Below, in pieces: positions 8,403 to 17,099 of a stretch of 64,000 nt of DNA. The first letter of the stretch is position 1, and every line of letters starts with the position of its first letter. The notes under the pieces are model-generated. The model did no database searches and was not told the DNA's origin. It saw only the letters and a list, made by a program, of their open reading frames with translations. A program made the translations under genes and the position numbers. The stretch comes from Harryflintia acetispora (lineage in GTDB: Bacteria; Bacillota; Clostridia; Oscillospirales; Ruminococcaceae): NCBI GenBank assembly GCA_004340125.1, contig SLUK01000001.1:186001-250000 (forward strand), read 5' to 3'.

Positions 8403-9107
8403 TCAGCGGTCGAGCAGGGACGCGCTGGCGGCGCAGAAATCCGGGTTGATCATCGAGAGCAGGTTTTGCTGCTCCCTCAGCTTCTGCAGCTTGTGGGGAT
8501 AAACCGTCGCCAGGGCGGGGAACTCGGCCTGCGGCTTTAAGAGGAAGCCGCTCTCGTCCTCGGTGAGCGCGCAGGGCGCGCAGACACAGCAGCCCGCGTT
8601 GTGGGCGCCGAGGACATACATCTGGTTTTGCTGCGCCATGTCCCAGCAGCCGCTCATGATCCGGGTCACATTCACATCGTATAGGTCAAAATATTGGGAT
8701 ACGATCGCCGTCTCGGCCCCGAGCATGGCCGCCGAGCGCAGCACCTCGGGGTGGTAAATGTCCACGTCCGCGATGAGGCAGATGGCCCCCAGCTCGGTAT
8801 CGAACACTTCGATCGCGCTGCCCGGCTCGAGGGAGGCGTGATGGAGGAGGTTGAGGTGACAGGCCTTCTGCAGCGCCACCGGCTTCCCCGCCGGAGAGAG
8901 CAGGGTCATACAGAGCCGGCCCTTGAGCACAAACCGCCCCGGCACCAGATAAACCTGGTAAGCCTTCGCATAATCCATCGCCTGCTTGAGGTAGCGCGGC
9001 AGCTCCCGCTCGGGGACAGCGGCGTTCCCCTCGCAGAAGATGACAAGGTTGGCCGGCTCCTTTGGCTTGACAAAGGGGTAAGAAAAACAGACATTTATCT
9101 TGGACAC
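8403..9107 (-). CDS. second nitrilase-fold protein lacking the catalytic cysteine
   Basis: A 234-aa protein sharing the nitrilase-like fold of the gene downstream on the same strand (26-nt gap, probable operon). The Glu strand (VIFCEGN) and a Lys in ALQKACHLN could be the first two triad residues. The nucleophile strand reads LIADVDIYHPE, where the family has ICYD..FPE, so the Cys is replaced by Ala. The LADTD/IADVD similarity of the two neighbours suggests common descent. The GTG start at 9107 is chosen because AAAGGAGGAG lies 9 nt upstream; a TTG at 9134 falls before that site. Confidence 0.65.
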   Translation of the reverse strand: MSKINVCFSYPFVKPKEPANLVIFCEGNAAVPERELPRYLKQAMDYAKAYQVYLVPGRFVLKGRLCMTLLSPAGKPVALQKACHLNLLHHASLEPGSAIEVFDTELGAICLIADVDIYHPEVLRSAAMLGAETAIVSQYFDLYDVNVTRIMSGCWDMAQQNQMYVLGAHNAGCCVCAPCALTEDESGFLLKPQAEFPALATVYPHKLQKLREQQNLLSMINPDFCAASASLLDR

Positions 9108-9421
9108 GGGGGAAATCTCCTCCTTTGGCGACAAAAATCGATACCTCTATTATACCCCGCCCCCGCCCCGTGCGCAAGGCTTTCCAAAACGAATGGCCGG
9201 CTATAAAAATGGATGATTGACTTCCACGGCATCAAAACAAACCAAAGTACGATGGAAAGCGATGGTCTCCCCTGCCGATCCTGCGCAAACATCGGCCTTT
9301 GCGGTGAAGGAGGCTGAGGGAGGAATTCGTTTTTATCAAAGTTATTACATTTTTTGGAAATCAAAGGCTGGTGGCTTCTTCTGCTGTGTCGCTTTATGGG
9401 ACTATTCTTTGAAAAGGACGG
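9108..9421. other. noncoding stretch between a nitrilase-fold gene and hemW
   Basis: About 310 nt without a supported gene. It contains the ribosome-binding site of the gene at 8403-9107 and must hold its promoter. I see no clear terminator, RNA or repeat here. Confidence 0.5.
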
Positions 9422-10534
9422 TCAGTCGCCCAGCAGCCGGGCAATGAGCGGATTGGAGAGCAGGAAGCCGCGCGGGGTCAGGCGCAGGCTTGAGCCGCTT
9501 TGCTGGACCAGTCCCAGCGGGATGAACCGTTGGGCCCGAAAGAGAAATTGCTCCTTGTCCACCCCGTAATAGGCCTGCGCCTCGTCGAGGTTGAGCCCCT
9601 CGCGCAGCCGCAGGCGCAGCATGGCAAACTCGGTGAAATCCCCGCCCGGCCCGTCGTCCTGCCTCAGCGACCAGGGGTCCTTTGCCGCCAGGAAGGCAGG
9701 CAGGTCGCGCTCGAAATGGAACCGCTTCCCGTCCAGGAAGGAGTGCGCCGCCGGGCCCAGCCCAAGGTAGGGCACCAGCTTCCAGTAGCCCAGATTGTGC
9801 TGGCTCTCGAAGCCGGGCCTAGAGAAGTTTGAAATTTCATATTGCAGCAGGCCGTGGTGCTCGAGAAAACAAACCATGCGGTAGTAATGCTCGGATTGCA
9901 GATCCTCGTCTGGGCAGAGGCCGCGCACGTCCTGGCAGTCAAAGGGCGTCCCCTCCTCGATCTTGAGCAGGTAGGCAGAGATGTGCGGCACCTCCAGCTC
10001 GATGCAAAACTGCAGGGTTTGCAGGATGTCCTCCAGCGTCTGTCCGGGCAGTGAGAGCATGACGTCGAGCGAGATGTTTTCGATCCCCGCCCCCCGCGCC
10101 AGCTCGACCGCCCTTGTTACGTCCCCGGGCGTGTGGGAACGCCCCAGGGTGTGCAGCAGCAGCGGCTGCGCCGCCTGCAGCCCCATCGAAACCCGGTTGA
10201 CGCCGCTGCGGTGGATATCCCCAAAGAACGCTCCGTCCACCGTGTTGGGATTGGCCTCCAGGGTGATCTCCCTCCCGGTCAGGGTGTGGCGGGAGGCGGC
10301 GGCCTGGAGGATCCGGTCGATGTTGCGCGCGCCCAGCAGCGAGGGCGTGCCGCCGCCGAAATACACCGTGTCAAAGACACGGCTGCCAAAGGGGCAATCC
10401 AAAAGCATTTGGCAGACCTGGTCGGTATAGCGGTCGTAGTCCTCCTGCGTCCCGGGTACGGAATAAAAGTCACAGTATCCGCATTTCTTGCGGCAGAAGG
10501 GCACATGGATATAAAGGCCTTCCGGTTTCGGCAT
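9422..10534 (-). CDS. hemW: radical SAM heme chaperone HemW (HemN-like)
   Basis: Radical SAM protein related to oxygen-independent coproporphyrinogen oxidase; HemW members deliver heme rather than oxidise coproporphyrinogen. The CxxxCxxC cluster motif CRKKCGYC is at residues 14-21, followed by FGGGTPS and the C-terminal HemN domain. ATG 10534 is chosen because GGGAGGTGCC precedes it; the upstream ATG at 10552 precedes that site. Genome order lepA then hemW is common in Firmicutes. HemW rather than HemN is inferred from length (370 aa) and context. Confidence 0.9.
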   Translation of the reverse strand: MPKPEGLYIHVPFCRKKCGYCDFYSVPGTQEDYDRYTDQVCQMLLDCPFGSRVFDTVYFGGGTPSLLGARNIDRILQAAASRHTLTGREITLEANPNTVDGAFFGDIHRSGVNRVSMGLQAAQPLLLHTLGRSHTPGDVTRAVELARGAGIENISLDVMLSLPGQTLEDILQTLQFCIELEVPHISAYLLKIEEGTPFDCQDVRGLCPDEDLQSEHYYRMVCFLEHHGLLQYEISNFSRPGFESQHNLGYWKLVPYLGLGPAAHSFLDGKRFHFERDLPAFLAAKDPWSLRQDDGPGGDFTEFAMLRLRLREGLNLDEAQAYYGVDKEQFLFRAQRFIPLGLVQQSGSSLRLTPRGFLLSNPLIARLLGD

Positions 10535-10633
10535 AACGGCACCTCCCAACATGCTGTTTACTATTTGTATTATAATTAAATATTTATACTATTTGAGCAA
10601 AACACTTTGCGCCCGGCCCTGTCCTGATTCAGC

Positions 10634-10662
10634 TTGCGGGCTGTAGATCCTACAGCCCGCAA
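10634..10662. terminator. hairpin downstream of lepA
   Basis: TTGCGGGCTGTAG and its exact complement form a 13-bp stem with a 3-nt loop between lepA and hemW. The flank lacks a strong T-run, so intrinsic termination is uncertain. Confidence 0.45.
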
Positions 10663-10715
10663 TTCTTTCCCTGTGTGATAGTACCATGCTTCTGCAGCGC
10701 GGCCGTCCCCTGCCA

Positions 10716-12518
10716 TCAGTCCAGTTTGAGGACTGCCATGAAAGCCTCCTGCGGCACTTCGACCGAGCCGAACTGGCGCATCCGCTTTTTTCCTTCCTTC
10801 TGCTTTTCGAGCAGCTTCTTTTTGCGGGTGATGTCTCCCCCGTAACACTTGGCCAGCACGTCCTTGCGCAGGGCCTTGACCGTCTCGCGGGCGATCACCT
10901 TACCCCCCACCGCGGCCTGGATGGGAATCTCGAAGAGCTGGCGCGGGATGGTCTCCTTGAGTTTTTCGGCCATCCGGCGCGCGCGCGGATAGGCCCTGTC
11001 CGCATGGACGATCAGCGAAAAAGCGTCCACGACCTCGCTATTTAACAGGATATCCAGCTTGCACAGCTTGGAATCCCGGTATCCGCACAGCTCATAGTCG
11101 AAGGAGGCATAGCCCTTGGTGCGGCTCTTGAGCGCGTCGAAGAAATCATAGATGATCTCGTTGAGCGGCAGCTCGTAGTGCAGCTCGGCCCGGGTATCGT
11201 CGAGATACTTGGTATCCTTGTATTCCCCCCGCCGCTCCTGGCAGAGCTCCATGATGGTGCCGATATACTGGGTGGGCGTGAGGATGCTCGACTTGACGAA
11301 CGGCTCCCGGGCGCTCTCAATGGTGGCGGGATCGGGGTAATTGGTCGGGTTGTCGATCTGCAGCTCCTCCCCGCCGGTGAGGGTGAGCTGATAGACCACG
11401 CTCGGCGCGGTGGTGATGATCTCCAGGGAAAACTCCCGCTCGATCCTTTCTTGGATGATTTCCATGTGCAGCAGGCCCAGAAAGCCGCAGCGGAAGCCGA
11501 AGCCCAGCGCGGCCGAGGTCTCGGGCTCAAAGGAGAGGGAAGCGTCGTTGAGCTGCAGCTTCTCGAGCGCGTCCCGTAAATCCGGGTAGCGGGCCCCGTC
11601 CACCGGGTAGATCCCCGAGTAGACCATGGGGTTTACCTTGCGGTAGCCCGGCAGCGGCTGGGCGGCCGGGTCCCGGGCGAGGGTGACCGTGTCGCCCACC
11701 CGGGTGTCGGCCACCGTCTTGATGCTCGCGGTCAGATACCCGACCTCCCCCGCGCAGAGTTCGTCCTGCGGCTGAAGCGAGGTCGCGCCCATGAAGCCGA
11801 CCTCCACCACGTCGAATTCGGCGCCGGTCGCCATCATTTTGATCCGCTCCCCCGCGCGCAGCGCCCCGTCCATCACCCGGATATAGACGATGACCCCCTT
11901 ATAGGAGTCGTAATAGCTGTCGAAGATCAGGGCGCACAGCGGCTTGTCGCGTTCCCCTTTCGGCGGGGGCACCAGCGCCACCACCTGTTCGAGCACCGCG
12001 CGGATGTTCACCCCGGTCTTGGCCGAAATCTGCGGCGCGTCCATCGCCGGGATGCCGATGATGTCCTCGATCTCGTGGCAGACGCGTTCGGGGTCGGCGC
12101 TGGGCAGGTCGATCTTGTTGACCACCGGGACGATCTCCAAATCGTGGTCCACCGCCAGATAGGTGTTGGCCAGCGTCTGCGCCTCGATGCCCTGTGAGGC
12201 ATCCACCACCAGCACCGCCCCCTCGCAGGCGGCAAGGGACCGGGAAACCTCGTAGTTGAAGTCCACGTGTCCGGGGGTGTCGATCAGGTTGAAGAGGTAG
12301 TCCTCCCCGTTGTCGGCATGGTAGCGCAGGCTGACCGCCCGCGCCTTGATGGTGATGCCGCGCTCGCGCTCGAGGTCCATATTGTCCAGCAGCTGGTCCT
12401 GGGCCTCCCGGGCGCTGACCGCCTGGGTGAGCTCGAGGATGCGGTCGGCCAGGGTGGACTTGCCGTGGTCGATGTGTGCGATGATGCAGAAGTTGCGAAT
12501 ATGAGCGTGGTCCTGCAT
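10716..12518 (-). CDS. lepA: elongation factor 4 (LepA)
   Basis: Translational GTPase implicated in ribosome back-translocation and initiation or biogenesis. The 600-aa length is exact for the family. G1 AHIDHGKST is at residues 13-21, G3 DTPGHVDF and G4 NKIDLPSADPE follow, and the C-terminal LepA-specific region ends in KEGKKRMRQFGSVEVPQEAFMAVLK, written here only as its family hallmark. It follows the gpr-spoIIP-small membrane protein block on the same strand. Confidence 0.98.
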   Translation of the reverse strand: MQDHAHIRNFCIIAHIDHGKSTLADRILELTQAVSAREAQDQLLDNMDLERERGITIKARAVSLRYHADNGEDYLFNLIDTPGHVDFNYEVSRSLAACEGAVLVVDASQGIEAQTLANTYLAVDHDLEIVPVVNKIDLPSADPERVCHEIEDIIGIPAMDAPQISAKTGVNIRAVLEQVVALVPPPKGERDKPLCALIFDSYYDSYKGVIVYIRVMDGALRAGERIKMMATGAEFDVVEVGFMGATSLQPQDELCAGEVGYLTASIKTVADTRVGDTVTLARDPAAQPLPGYRKVNPMVYSGIYPVDGARYPDLRDALEKLQLNDASLSFEPETSAALGFGFRCGFLGLLHMEIIQERIEREFSLEIITTAPSVVYQLTLTGGEELQIDNPTNYPDPATIESAREPFVKSSILTPTQYIGTIMELCQERRGEYKDTKYLDDTRAELHYELPLNEIIYDFFDALKSRTKGYASFDYELCGYRDSKLCKLDILLNSEVVDAFSLIVHADRAYPRARRMAEKLKETIPRQLFEIPIQAAVGGKVIARETVKALRKDVLAKCYGGDITRKKKLLEKQKEGKKRMRQFGSVEVPQEAFMAVLKLD

Positions 12519-12587
12519 AGGTCGGGGTACCTCCGGTCTATTAAAATGAAGTCAAAATTAATTCTACTGTAGAAATTATACCACAAA

Positions 12588-12622
12588 AAAAACATTGCAG
12601 GCAACAGGCCCGCAATGTTTTC
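12588..12622 (-). terminator. terminator after the small membrane protein gene
   Basis: AAAACATTGC and GCAATGTTTT form a stem with additional GG/CC pairs, just downstream of the gene at 12661-12999 and before lepA. Confidence 0.65.
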
Positions 12623-12660
12623 AAAAATAGTCGCGCAAAACGATCCGTACCTGGCGGCGC

Positions 12661-12999
12661 TCACGATTTCCACCATAAGTGCGGCAGATATTCCCTTACC
12701 GCCTCTCCCAGACTGCGGTATCCGGCGGCAAGCATCCGCAAATCCGTCGGCAGGAAGACGGACAGCTTCTGCAAAGTAGGTTCCATATCCTGCACCAGCC
12801 CCTGATCGAAGTATATTTCCTTGCCAACAATACTGATTGTATAGACGCTCTGCGCTTCTTCCAACGAAACGATGGGCGCATAGTCCGGCGTCCCGGTCTG
12901 GTAGGCATGGTAATTGACGAACGCCAGGCCCAGCATCAGGATGGTGAAAATTACAGAAAGTAGAAATCCAATAAAAAACGACCGTACGTTAAACTTCAT
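12661..12999 (-). CDS. small single-pass membrane protein of unknown function
   Basis: A 112-aa protein that I do not recognise. Residues about 7-29 (SFFIGFLLSVIFTILMLGLA region) form one hydrophobic segment after a short basic N-terminus, so it is probably anchored with the C-terminal ~80 residues outside. It starts 23 nt after the spoIIP stop on the same strand and ends in a terminator before lepA, so it is likely expressed with spoIIP. That hints at a sporulation-linked role, but nothing in the sequence proves it. Confidence 0.6.
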   Translation of the reverse strand: MKFNVRSFFIGFLLSVIFTILMLGLAFVNYHAYQTGTPDYAPIVSLEEAQSVYTISIVGKEIYFDQGLVQDMEPTLQKLSVFLPTDLRMLAAGYRSLGEAVREYLPHLWWKS

Positions 13000-13022
13000 A
13001 TTGTGGTTTTACGTCCTTTCGG

Positions 13023-14240
13023 CTATTCCTCCAGGTCCTTGATCGCCTGTGCGATCGACTGTCCGGCCAGACGAGCGGTGTAGAGGCACTCCTCCAGGGT
13101 GTTTCCGTGCGAGCCGAATTCCAGCAGCAGCGAGCCCCGGGTCAGGTCCTGGTTATATTTGCGGTAGCAGAAGAAGATCGGCCGCATGAGATGCTCGAAG
13201 TCGCCCTCCGCCTGGCGCTGGATGGCTGCGGCAAAGCGCAGATTGTCCCGCCAGTTGGGCATGTTCATGGTGCCGTCGTCGCTGCCCGCGATGATCATCA
13301 GCTGGGCGGCCTTTTTTCCGTCGATGGTGGTGATGGGCCGCACCAGGGTGCCGTTTCGGTCGATGGCGTCCCGGTGGACGTCCAGCACGATCTTGATCGA
13401 GGGATATTCCTCGAGGTACCCTTTGACCGTCTCGGCGCTGCGCTCATAGGAGCCGTTGTAGGAGGGGTAGTCGTGCTGGGTGCTGTCGTGCAGGACGTTG
13501 ACCCCGTTTTCACGCAGGGTTTTTGCCAGCTCCTCCCCCACCGCCACCATGTTCATATTATTGTCGGTGCTGCGCCAGGTATTCCGCGTGTCGTAGAAGA
13601 TATTGTCATACCGCTCAAAGGCTTCGGTGGCGTGGGTGTGCATGATCAGCACCTGGGGCTCGCCGTTGCCGCCCAGCCCCAAGGCCGGGGCGTCCTCGAG
13701 GATTTCTTCGATGTCGTCAAAATCCAGCTTGGTGTAGTTGCGCAGGTATCCCGGTTCGAGATGATAATAGCTCGACGAGTCGTAGCCGGACAAATCCTCC
13801 TCGATCATGTCGCCCCGGTACTGGGCCGGGATCTCGGGCGGGGCTTCCTTGCTTTGGGTCTCCTCGTCCCCTTCGTCTGCCTCCCACTCCTCGCCGGGCC
13901 CCGAGCTCGAGGCCTCCCCGCCCTGTTCCGGGACGGAGGAGGACTCCTCCTGCGGCTTGGGCTGCGGGGAGGGAACCGGGTTTGGGTTGGGCTCGGGCGC
14001 GTCAATCTCCTCATCGCCGTAAAAAATTTCCGAGTTGAAGCGCTGCTCGAGCAGATCCAGGCTCTGGGCCGGCATATCCGAAAACGCGGAAAAAAGCGCC
14101 AGACGCTCCCCTACCGACTGTATAAACGGCATGGAATGATACAGTCCGGATTTGATCAGGGGAAAGCTGAGCGCAGCCACCGCGATGGTGAAAAAGAGCA
14201 GAATGAACTTTTTGGGGTTACGATATCTTCTCAATTTCAA
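13023..14240 (-). CDS. spoIIP: stage II sporulation protein P (SpoIIP)
   Basis: Peptidoglycan amidase/endopeptidase that drives engulfment with SpoIID and SpoIIM. The protein has a basic N-terminus and hydrophobic segment (FILLFFTIAVAALSF), a long acidic Pro/Ser/Glu-rich linker, then the SpoIIP domain with LIMHTHATEAF and LDVHRDAI zinc-site motifs. I prefer the TTG at 14240 (AAAGGT upstream; gives MKLRRYRN then the membrane segment). An ATG at 14276 adds 12 residues but lacks a ribosome-binding site. It lies between gpr and lepA, a standard Clostridia order. Confidence 0.93.
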   Translation of the reverse strand: MKLRRYRNPKKFILLFFTIAVAALSFPLIKSGLYHSMPFIQSVGERLALFSAFSDMPAQSLDLLEQRFNSEIFYGDEEIDAPEPNPNPVPSPQPKPQEESSSVPEQGGEASSSGPGEEWEADEGDEETQSKEAPPEIPAQYRGDMIEEDLSGYDSSSYYHLEPGYLRNYTKLDFDDIEEILEDAPALGLGGNGEPQVLIMHTHATEAFERYDNIFYDTRNTWRSTDNNMNMVAVGEELAKTLRENGVNVLHDSTQHDYPSYNGSYERSAETVKGYLEEYPSIKIVLDVHRDAIDRNGTLVRPITTIDGKKAAQLMIIAGSDDGTMNMPNWRDNLRFAAAIQRQAEGDFEHLMRPIFFCYRKYNQDLTRGSLLLEFGSHGNTLEECLYTARLAGQSIAQAIKDLEE

Positions 14241-14340
14241 ACATACCTTTATCTTTTTAGTTGAGCACCAATCCATGTATATTCACGCCCGGGCGGGAGT
14301 ATACATGAAGGTTTTCATAAAAGAGATATGTTTGAAACAG

Positions 14341-15213
14341 TCAGCTGACCAGGTATCCGATGTCCTCCACCGAGATGTGGGGCTGCAACGCATGGTTGAT
14401 GGCCAGGGACAGCACCTTGGCCGCCCGCTCGATGAGCAGGTCGACCTCGCGGGGGGTGACCATCATCATGCGCGCCTTGTCCTGCTGCGCCAGGGAGGGC
14501 TCCTGCCCCGCCAGCTCATAGACCATGGTGGCGGCGTCCACCACGGTGGGCACGCCGATCGAGACGACCTCTACCCCGAGGGTCGCCTTGGAGAGCTCGA
14601 AGCGGCGGTTCATCACCCCCGAGCCGGGGGAAATTCCCGAGTTGGAAACCTGGATGGTGCACCCCAGGCGCTCCAGGCTGCGCGCGGCCAGGGCGTCCAC
14701 CGCGATCACCGCGCAGGGGCGCAGGTCCTTAACGATCGAGCGGATGATCTCCCCCGACTCGATCCCGGTCTGGCCCAGCACGCCGGGGGCCAGCGCCGCG
14801 ACCGGACGCAGGTTTCCAAGCCCCGCGGACTTGGCGAGCTCTCCCGAAATGTGGCGGGTGGCGAGGCAGAGGTCGCAGGTGCGCGGGCCGAGCGCGTCCG
14901 GGGTGATGTGGATGTTTCCCAGCCCCACCACCAGCACCGTCCCCTGCTCCGGGACCAGCTTCTGGATTTCCCGGGCAAGGGCCTCGATCTCCTTTTCAGT
15001 GGACTGGTTGGAGGAGTAGAAGGGCGGAAGCTCGACGGTGAGGTACCGCCCCACCGGCTTGCCGAGGGCCTTAGACCCCTGCTCGCTGGTAATATCGACG
15101 ATGTTGACGGTTATACTATCGTATTGGAGCGCGTCAACCTTCACCCCCTGCGGCAGGTTGTCACGGCCGAGGGACTCGGTTTCCTCCAGTGCGAGGTCGC
15201 TGCGAAAATTCAT
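14341..15213 (-). CDS. gpr: spore germination protease GPR
   Basis: Aspartic-type endopeptidase that degrades small acid-soluble spore proteins at germination. The protein (290 aa) starts MNFRSDLALEETESLG, matching the family's propeptide and processing region, and contains VVGLGNIHITPDALGP and the SNSGISPGSG motif. ATG 15213 follows AAAGGAAGCAC. The frame stays open upstream, but that stretch overlaps the rpsT promoter and does not resemble GPR. It is divergent from rpsT and upstream of spoIIP. Confidence 0.95.
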   Translation of the reverse strand: MNFRSDLALEETESLGRDNLPQGVKVDALQYDSITVNIVDITSEQGSKALGKPVGRYLTVELPPFYSSNQSTEKEIEALAREIQKLVPEQGTVLVVGLGNIHITPDALGPRTCDLCLATRHISGELAKSAGLGNLRPVAALAPGVLGQTGIESGEIIRSIVKDLRPCAVIAVDALAARSLERLGCTIQVSNSGISPGSGVMNRRFELSKATLGVEVVSIGVPTVVDAATMVYELAGQEPSLAQQDKARMMMVTPREVDLLIERAAKVLSLAINHALQPHISVEDIGYLVS

Positions 15214-15259
15214 GGCTGTGCTTCCTTTCGGAGAATTTGTTGTACAGATGAAAAAACAC

Positions 15260-15288
15260 TTGCAATTTCCCATAAAAAATGCTATTAT
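15260..15288 (+). promoter_or_regulatory. rpsT promoter
   Basis: TTGCAA (15260-15265) and TATTAT (15283-15288) with a 17-nt spacer, ending 35 nt before the rpsT start. Confidence 0.7.
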
Positions 15289-15323
15289 AACTTGTACTGT
15301 CATGTAGGCAAGGAGGTGGCACA

Positions 15324-15584
15324 ATGGCAAACGTGAAATCTGCGAAGAAGAGAGTCAAGGTTATCGCTACGAAAACGATGGCGAACAAGGCGGTAAAGAG
15401 CGACCTCAAGACCGCGATCAAGAAGGCGAACGCTGCGGTTGAAAACAATGCTGCCGACAAGCAGGAGGTCGTGCGCGTCGCGATCAAAACGATCGATCAG
15501 GCCTGCGCGAAAGGCGTTCTTCATGCAAATACCGCGTCCAGAAGAAAGTCCAGCCTCGCCCGCAAGCTGAATGCCGTCGGCTAA
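15324..15584 (+). CDS. rpsT: 30S ribosomal protein S20
   Basis: Primary 16S rRNA-binding protein. The 86-aa, Lys/Ala-rich helical protein begins MANVKSAKKRVKV and ends with SRRKSSLARKLN, both family hallmarks. AAGGAGGTGG precedes the ATG, a promoter lies upstream and a hairpin terminator downstream, so it is a single-gene unit divergent from gpr. Confidence 0.98.
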   Translation: MANVKSAKKRVKVIATKTMANKAVKSDLKTAIKKANAAVENNAADKQEVVRVAIKTIDQACAKGVLHANTASRRKSSLARKLNAVG

Positions 15585-15610
15585 AGCGGCAGAATACTTT
15601 CGTCAAAACA

Positions 15611-15650
15611 GCAGCCCCATCCATGAGAGTGGAAGTGGGACTGCTTTTTG
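15611..15650 (+). terminator. rpsT terminator
   Basis: GCAGCCCCA and TGGGACTGC form a stem (one G-T pair) followed by TTTTTG, 26 nt after the rpsT stop. Confidence 0.75.
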
Positions 15651-15683
15651 TTTGCGCTTGTACGGGTTGCCGTGCAAGCGCAT

Positions 15684-16052
15684 TTACATCTTGTCGCCGG
15701 GTTTAAAGATCAGCGCCACGATCAGCCCGAAGATGATGGCGGCGCCGATCCCGGCGCCCGCCGCGCAGATCCCGCCCGAGATGGCGCCGATCAGCCCGTC
15801 GGTGCGCACCGCGGCCATGGTCCCTTTGGCGATCAGCGCGCCGAAGCCGGTCAGCGGCACGGTAGCCCCCGCCCCCGCGAAGTCGATCAGCGGCTGGTAG
15901 AGCCCCAGCCCGCCGAGCACCACCCCTGCGACCACAAAGATCACCAGGATCCGCGCCGGGGTCAGCTTGGTGTAGTCGATCAGCACCTGCCCCACGGCGC
16001 AGATGGCGCCGCCCACCAAGAAGGTCTTGAGATATTCCAGAAAGATTTCCAC
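15684..16052 (-). CDS. spoVAE: stage V sporulation protein AE (SpoVAE)
   Basis: Membrane component of the SpoVA channel that moves calcium-dipicolinate in spore formation and germination. The 122-aa protein has about four hydrophobic segments (FLVGGAICAVGQVLIDY, ILVIFVVAGVVLGGLGLY and others). GTG 16052 is chosen because AAAGGAGGAAAATAACC precedes it and it gives MEIFLEYLKTFLVGG. The longer frame to 16238 lies inside spoVAD and is not used. It starts 2 nt after the spoVAD stop, indicating tight coupling. Confidence 0.93.
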   Translation of the reverse strand: MEIFLEYLKTFLVGGAICAVGQVLIDYTKLTPARILVIFVVAGVVLGGLGLYQPLIDFAGAGATVPLTGFGALIAKGTMAAVRTDGLIGAISGGICAAGAGIGAAIIFGLIVALIFKPGDKM

Positions 16053-16054
16053 GG

Positions 16055-17083
16055 TTATTTTCCTCCTTTGTGCGGTGTGGATGAGAGGTGGACCAGATGG
16101 GCAATCCCGGGGATGGACTCCCCCTGCTGCACGCTGGTGGTGCTCATCAGCGCTCCGGTGGCGACGAAGAGTACGTCCCGCAGCCGTCCGGCCTGGATCG
16201 CCTGGCAGATATACGAGCAGAGCACCGAGGCGCTGCATCCGCAGCCCGAGCCGCCGGCGGCCACGTCCTGGGTCTCGCGGTCGTAGATCATCAGCCCACA
16301 GTCGTTATGCTTCTTGCCCAGGGTATATCCCTCGCGCTCCAACAGCTCGTCCAAGAGCTGGGAGCCGACCTGCCCGAGATCCCCGGTGAGCACAAGGTCG
16401 TAGTTGTCCGGCCCGGTGACGGTGTCCTCGAAGAAGCGGGAGAGGGTGGCGGCGGCAGCGGGCGCCATCGCGGCGCCCATATTGTTGATGTCCTTGATCC
16501 CCATGTCCTCGATGGTGCCCACGCAGACATGCTTGACATAGGGCGGCGAGACTTGTTTGCCCACCACAGCCGCGCCCGAGCCGGTCACCGTCCATTGGGA
16601 GGTGGGCGCGCGCGAGCCGCCGTATTCCAGCGGGAAGCGGAACTGCCGCTCGGCCGAGCAGAAGTGGGAAGAGGTCACCGCGACGGCGGTGTTACAAAGC
16701 GACGCCTCGACAAAGAGGGACGCCAGCGACAGGCTCTCGGCCATGGTGGAACAGGCCCCGTATAGTCCGAAGAAGGGGACGCCGAGGTCGCGCAGCCCGT
16801 AGGAGGAGCTGATACACTGGTTGAGCAGATCCCCGGCAAAGATGTAGTCGATGTTGGAGGAAGAGAGGTTGGCCTTTTGCAGCGCCTTGGAGACGGCGTC
16901 CTTCTGCATGCGGCTTTCGGCCTTCTCCCAGGTCTGCTCGCCGAACGAGGTGTCGTCGCAGATCATGTCAAAGTAGGGCGCCAGAGGCCCCTCCCCTTCT
17001 TTTTTTGAAACCACCGATGCAAAGGAGACCAGGCTCGGGCTGGTGTCCAGGCGGGTGGTGTATTTCCCGATTTTAGTAGGCAT
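16055..17083 (-). CDS. spoVAD: stage V sporulation protein AD (SpoVAD)
   Basis: Thiolase-fold protein that binds dipicolinic acid in the SpoVA complex. The 342-aa sequence shows the thiolase-like FGLYGACSTMAES element, with a Cys at the usual nucleophile position, and a GYTLGKKHNDCGLMIYD stretch. It sits between spoVAC and spoVAE, the conserved three-gene order in Clostridia, and is co-directional with both. Confidence 0.96.
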   Translation of the reverse strand: MPTKIGKYTTRLDTSPSLVSFASVVSKKEGEGPLAPYFDMICDDTSFGEQTWEKAESRMQKDAVSKALQKANLSSSNIDYIFAGDLLNQCISSSYGLRDLGVPFFGLYGACSTMAESLSLASLFVEASLCNTAVAVTSSHFCSAERQFRFPLEYGGSRAPTSQWTVTGSGAAVVGKQVSPPYVKHVCVGTIEDMGIKDINNMGAAMAPAAAATLSRFFEDTVTGPDNYDLVLTGDLGQVGSQLLDELLEREGYTLGKKHNDCGLMIYDRETQDVAAGGSGCGCSASVLCSYICQAIQAGRLRDVLFVATGALMSTTSVQQGESIPGIAHLVHLSSTPHKGGK

Positions 17084-17099
17084 AGTTTTCCCCTCCCGC

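Noticed and set aside
13107..14264. 385-codon open frame on + opposite spoIIP
   Set aside because: Antisense shadow with biased Val/Gly/Arg composition; spoIIP has clear motifs on -.
14152..15336. 394-codon open frame on + opposite gpr
   Set aside because: Shadow of gpr and its flanks; crosses the rpsT promoter and has no family features.
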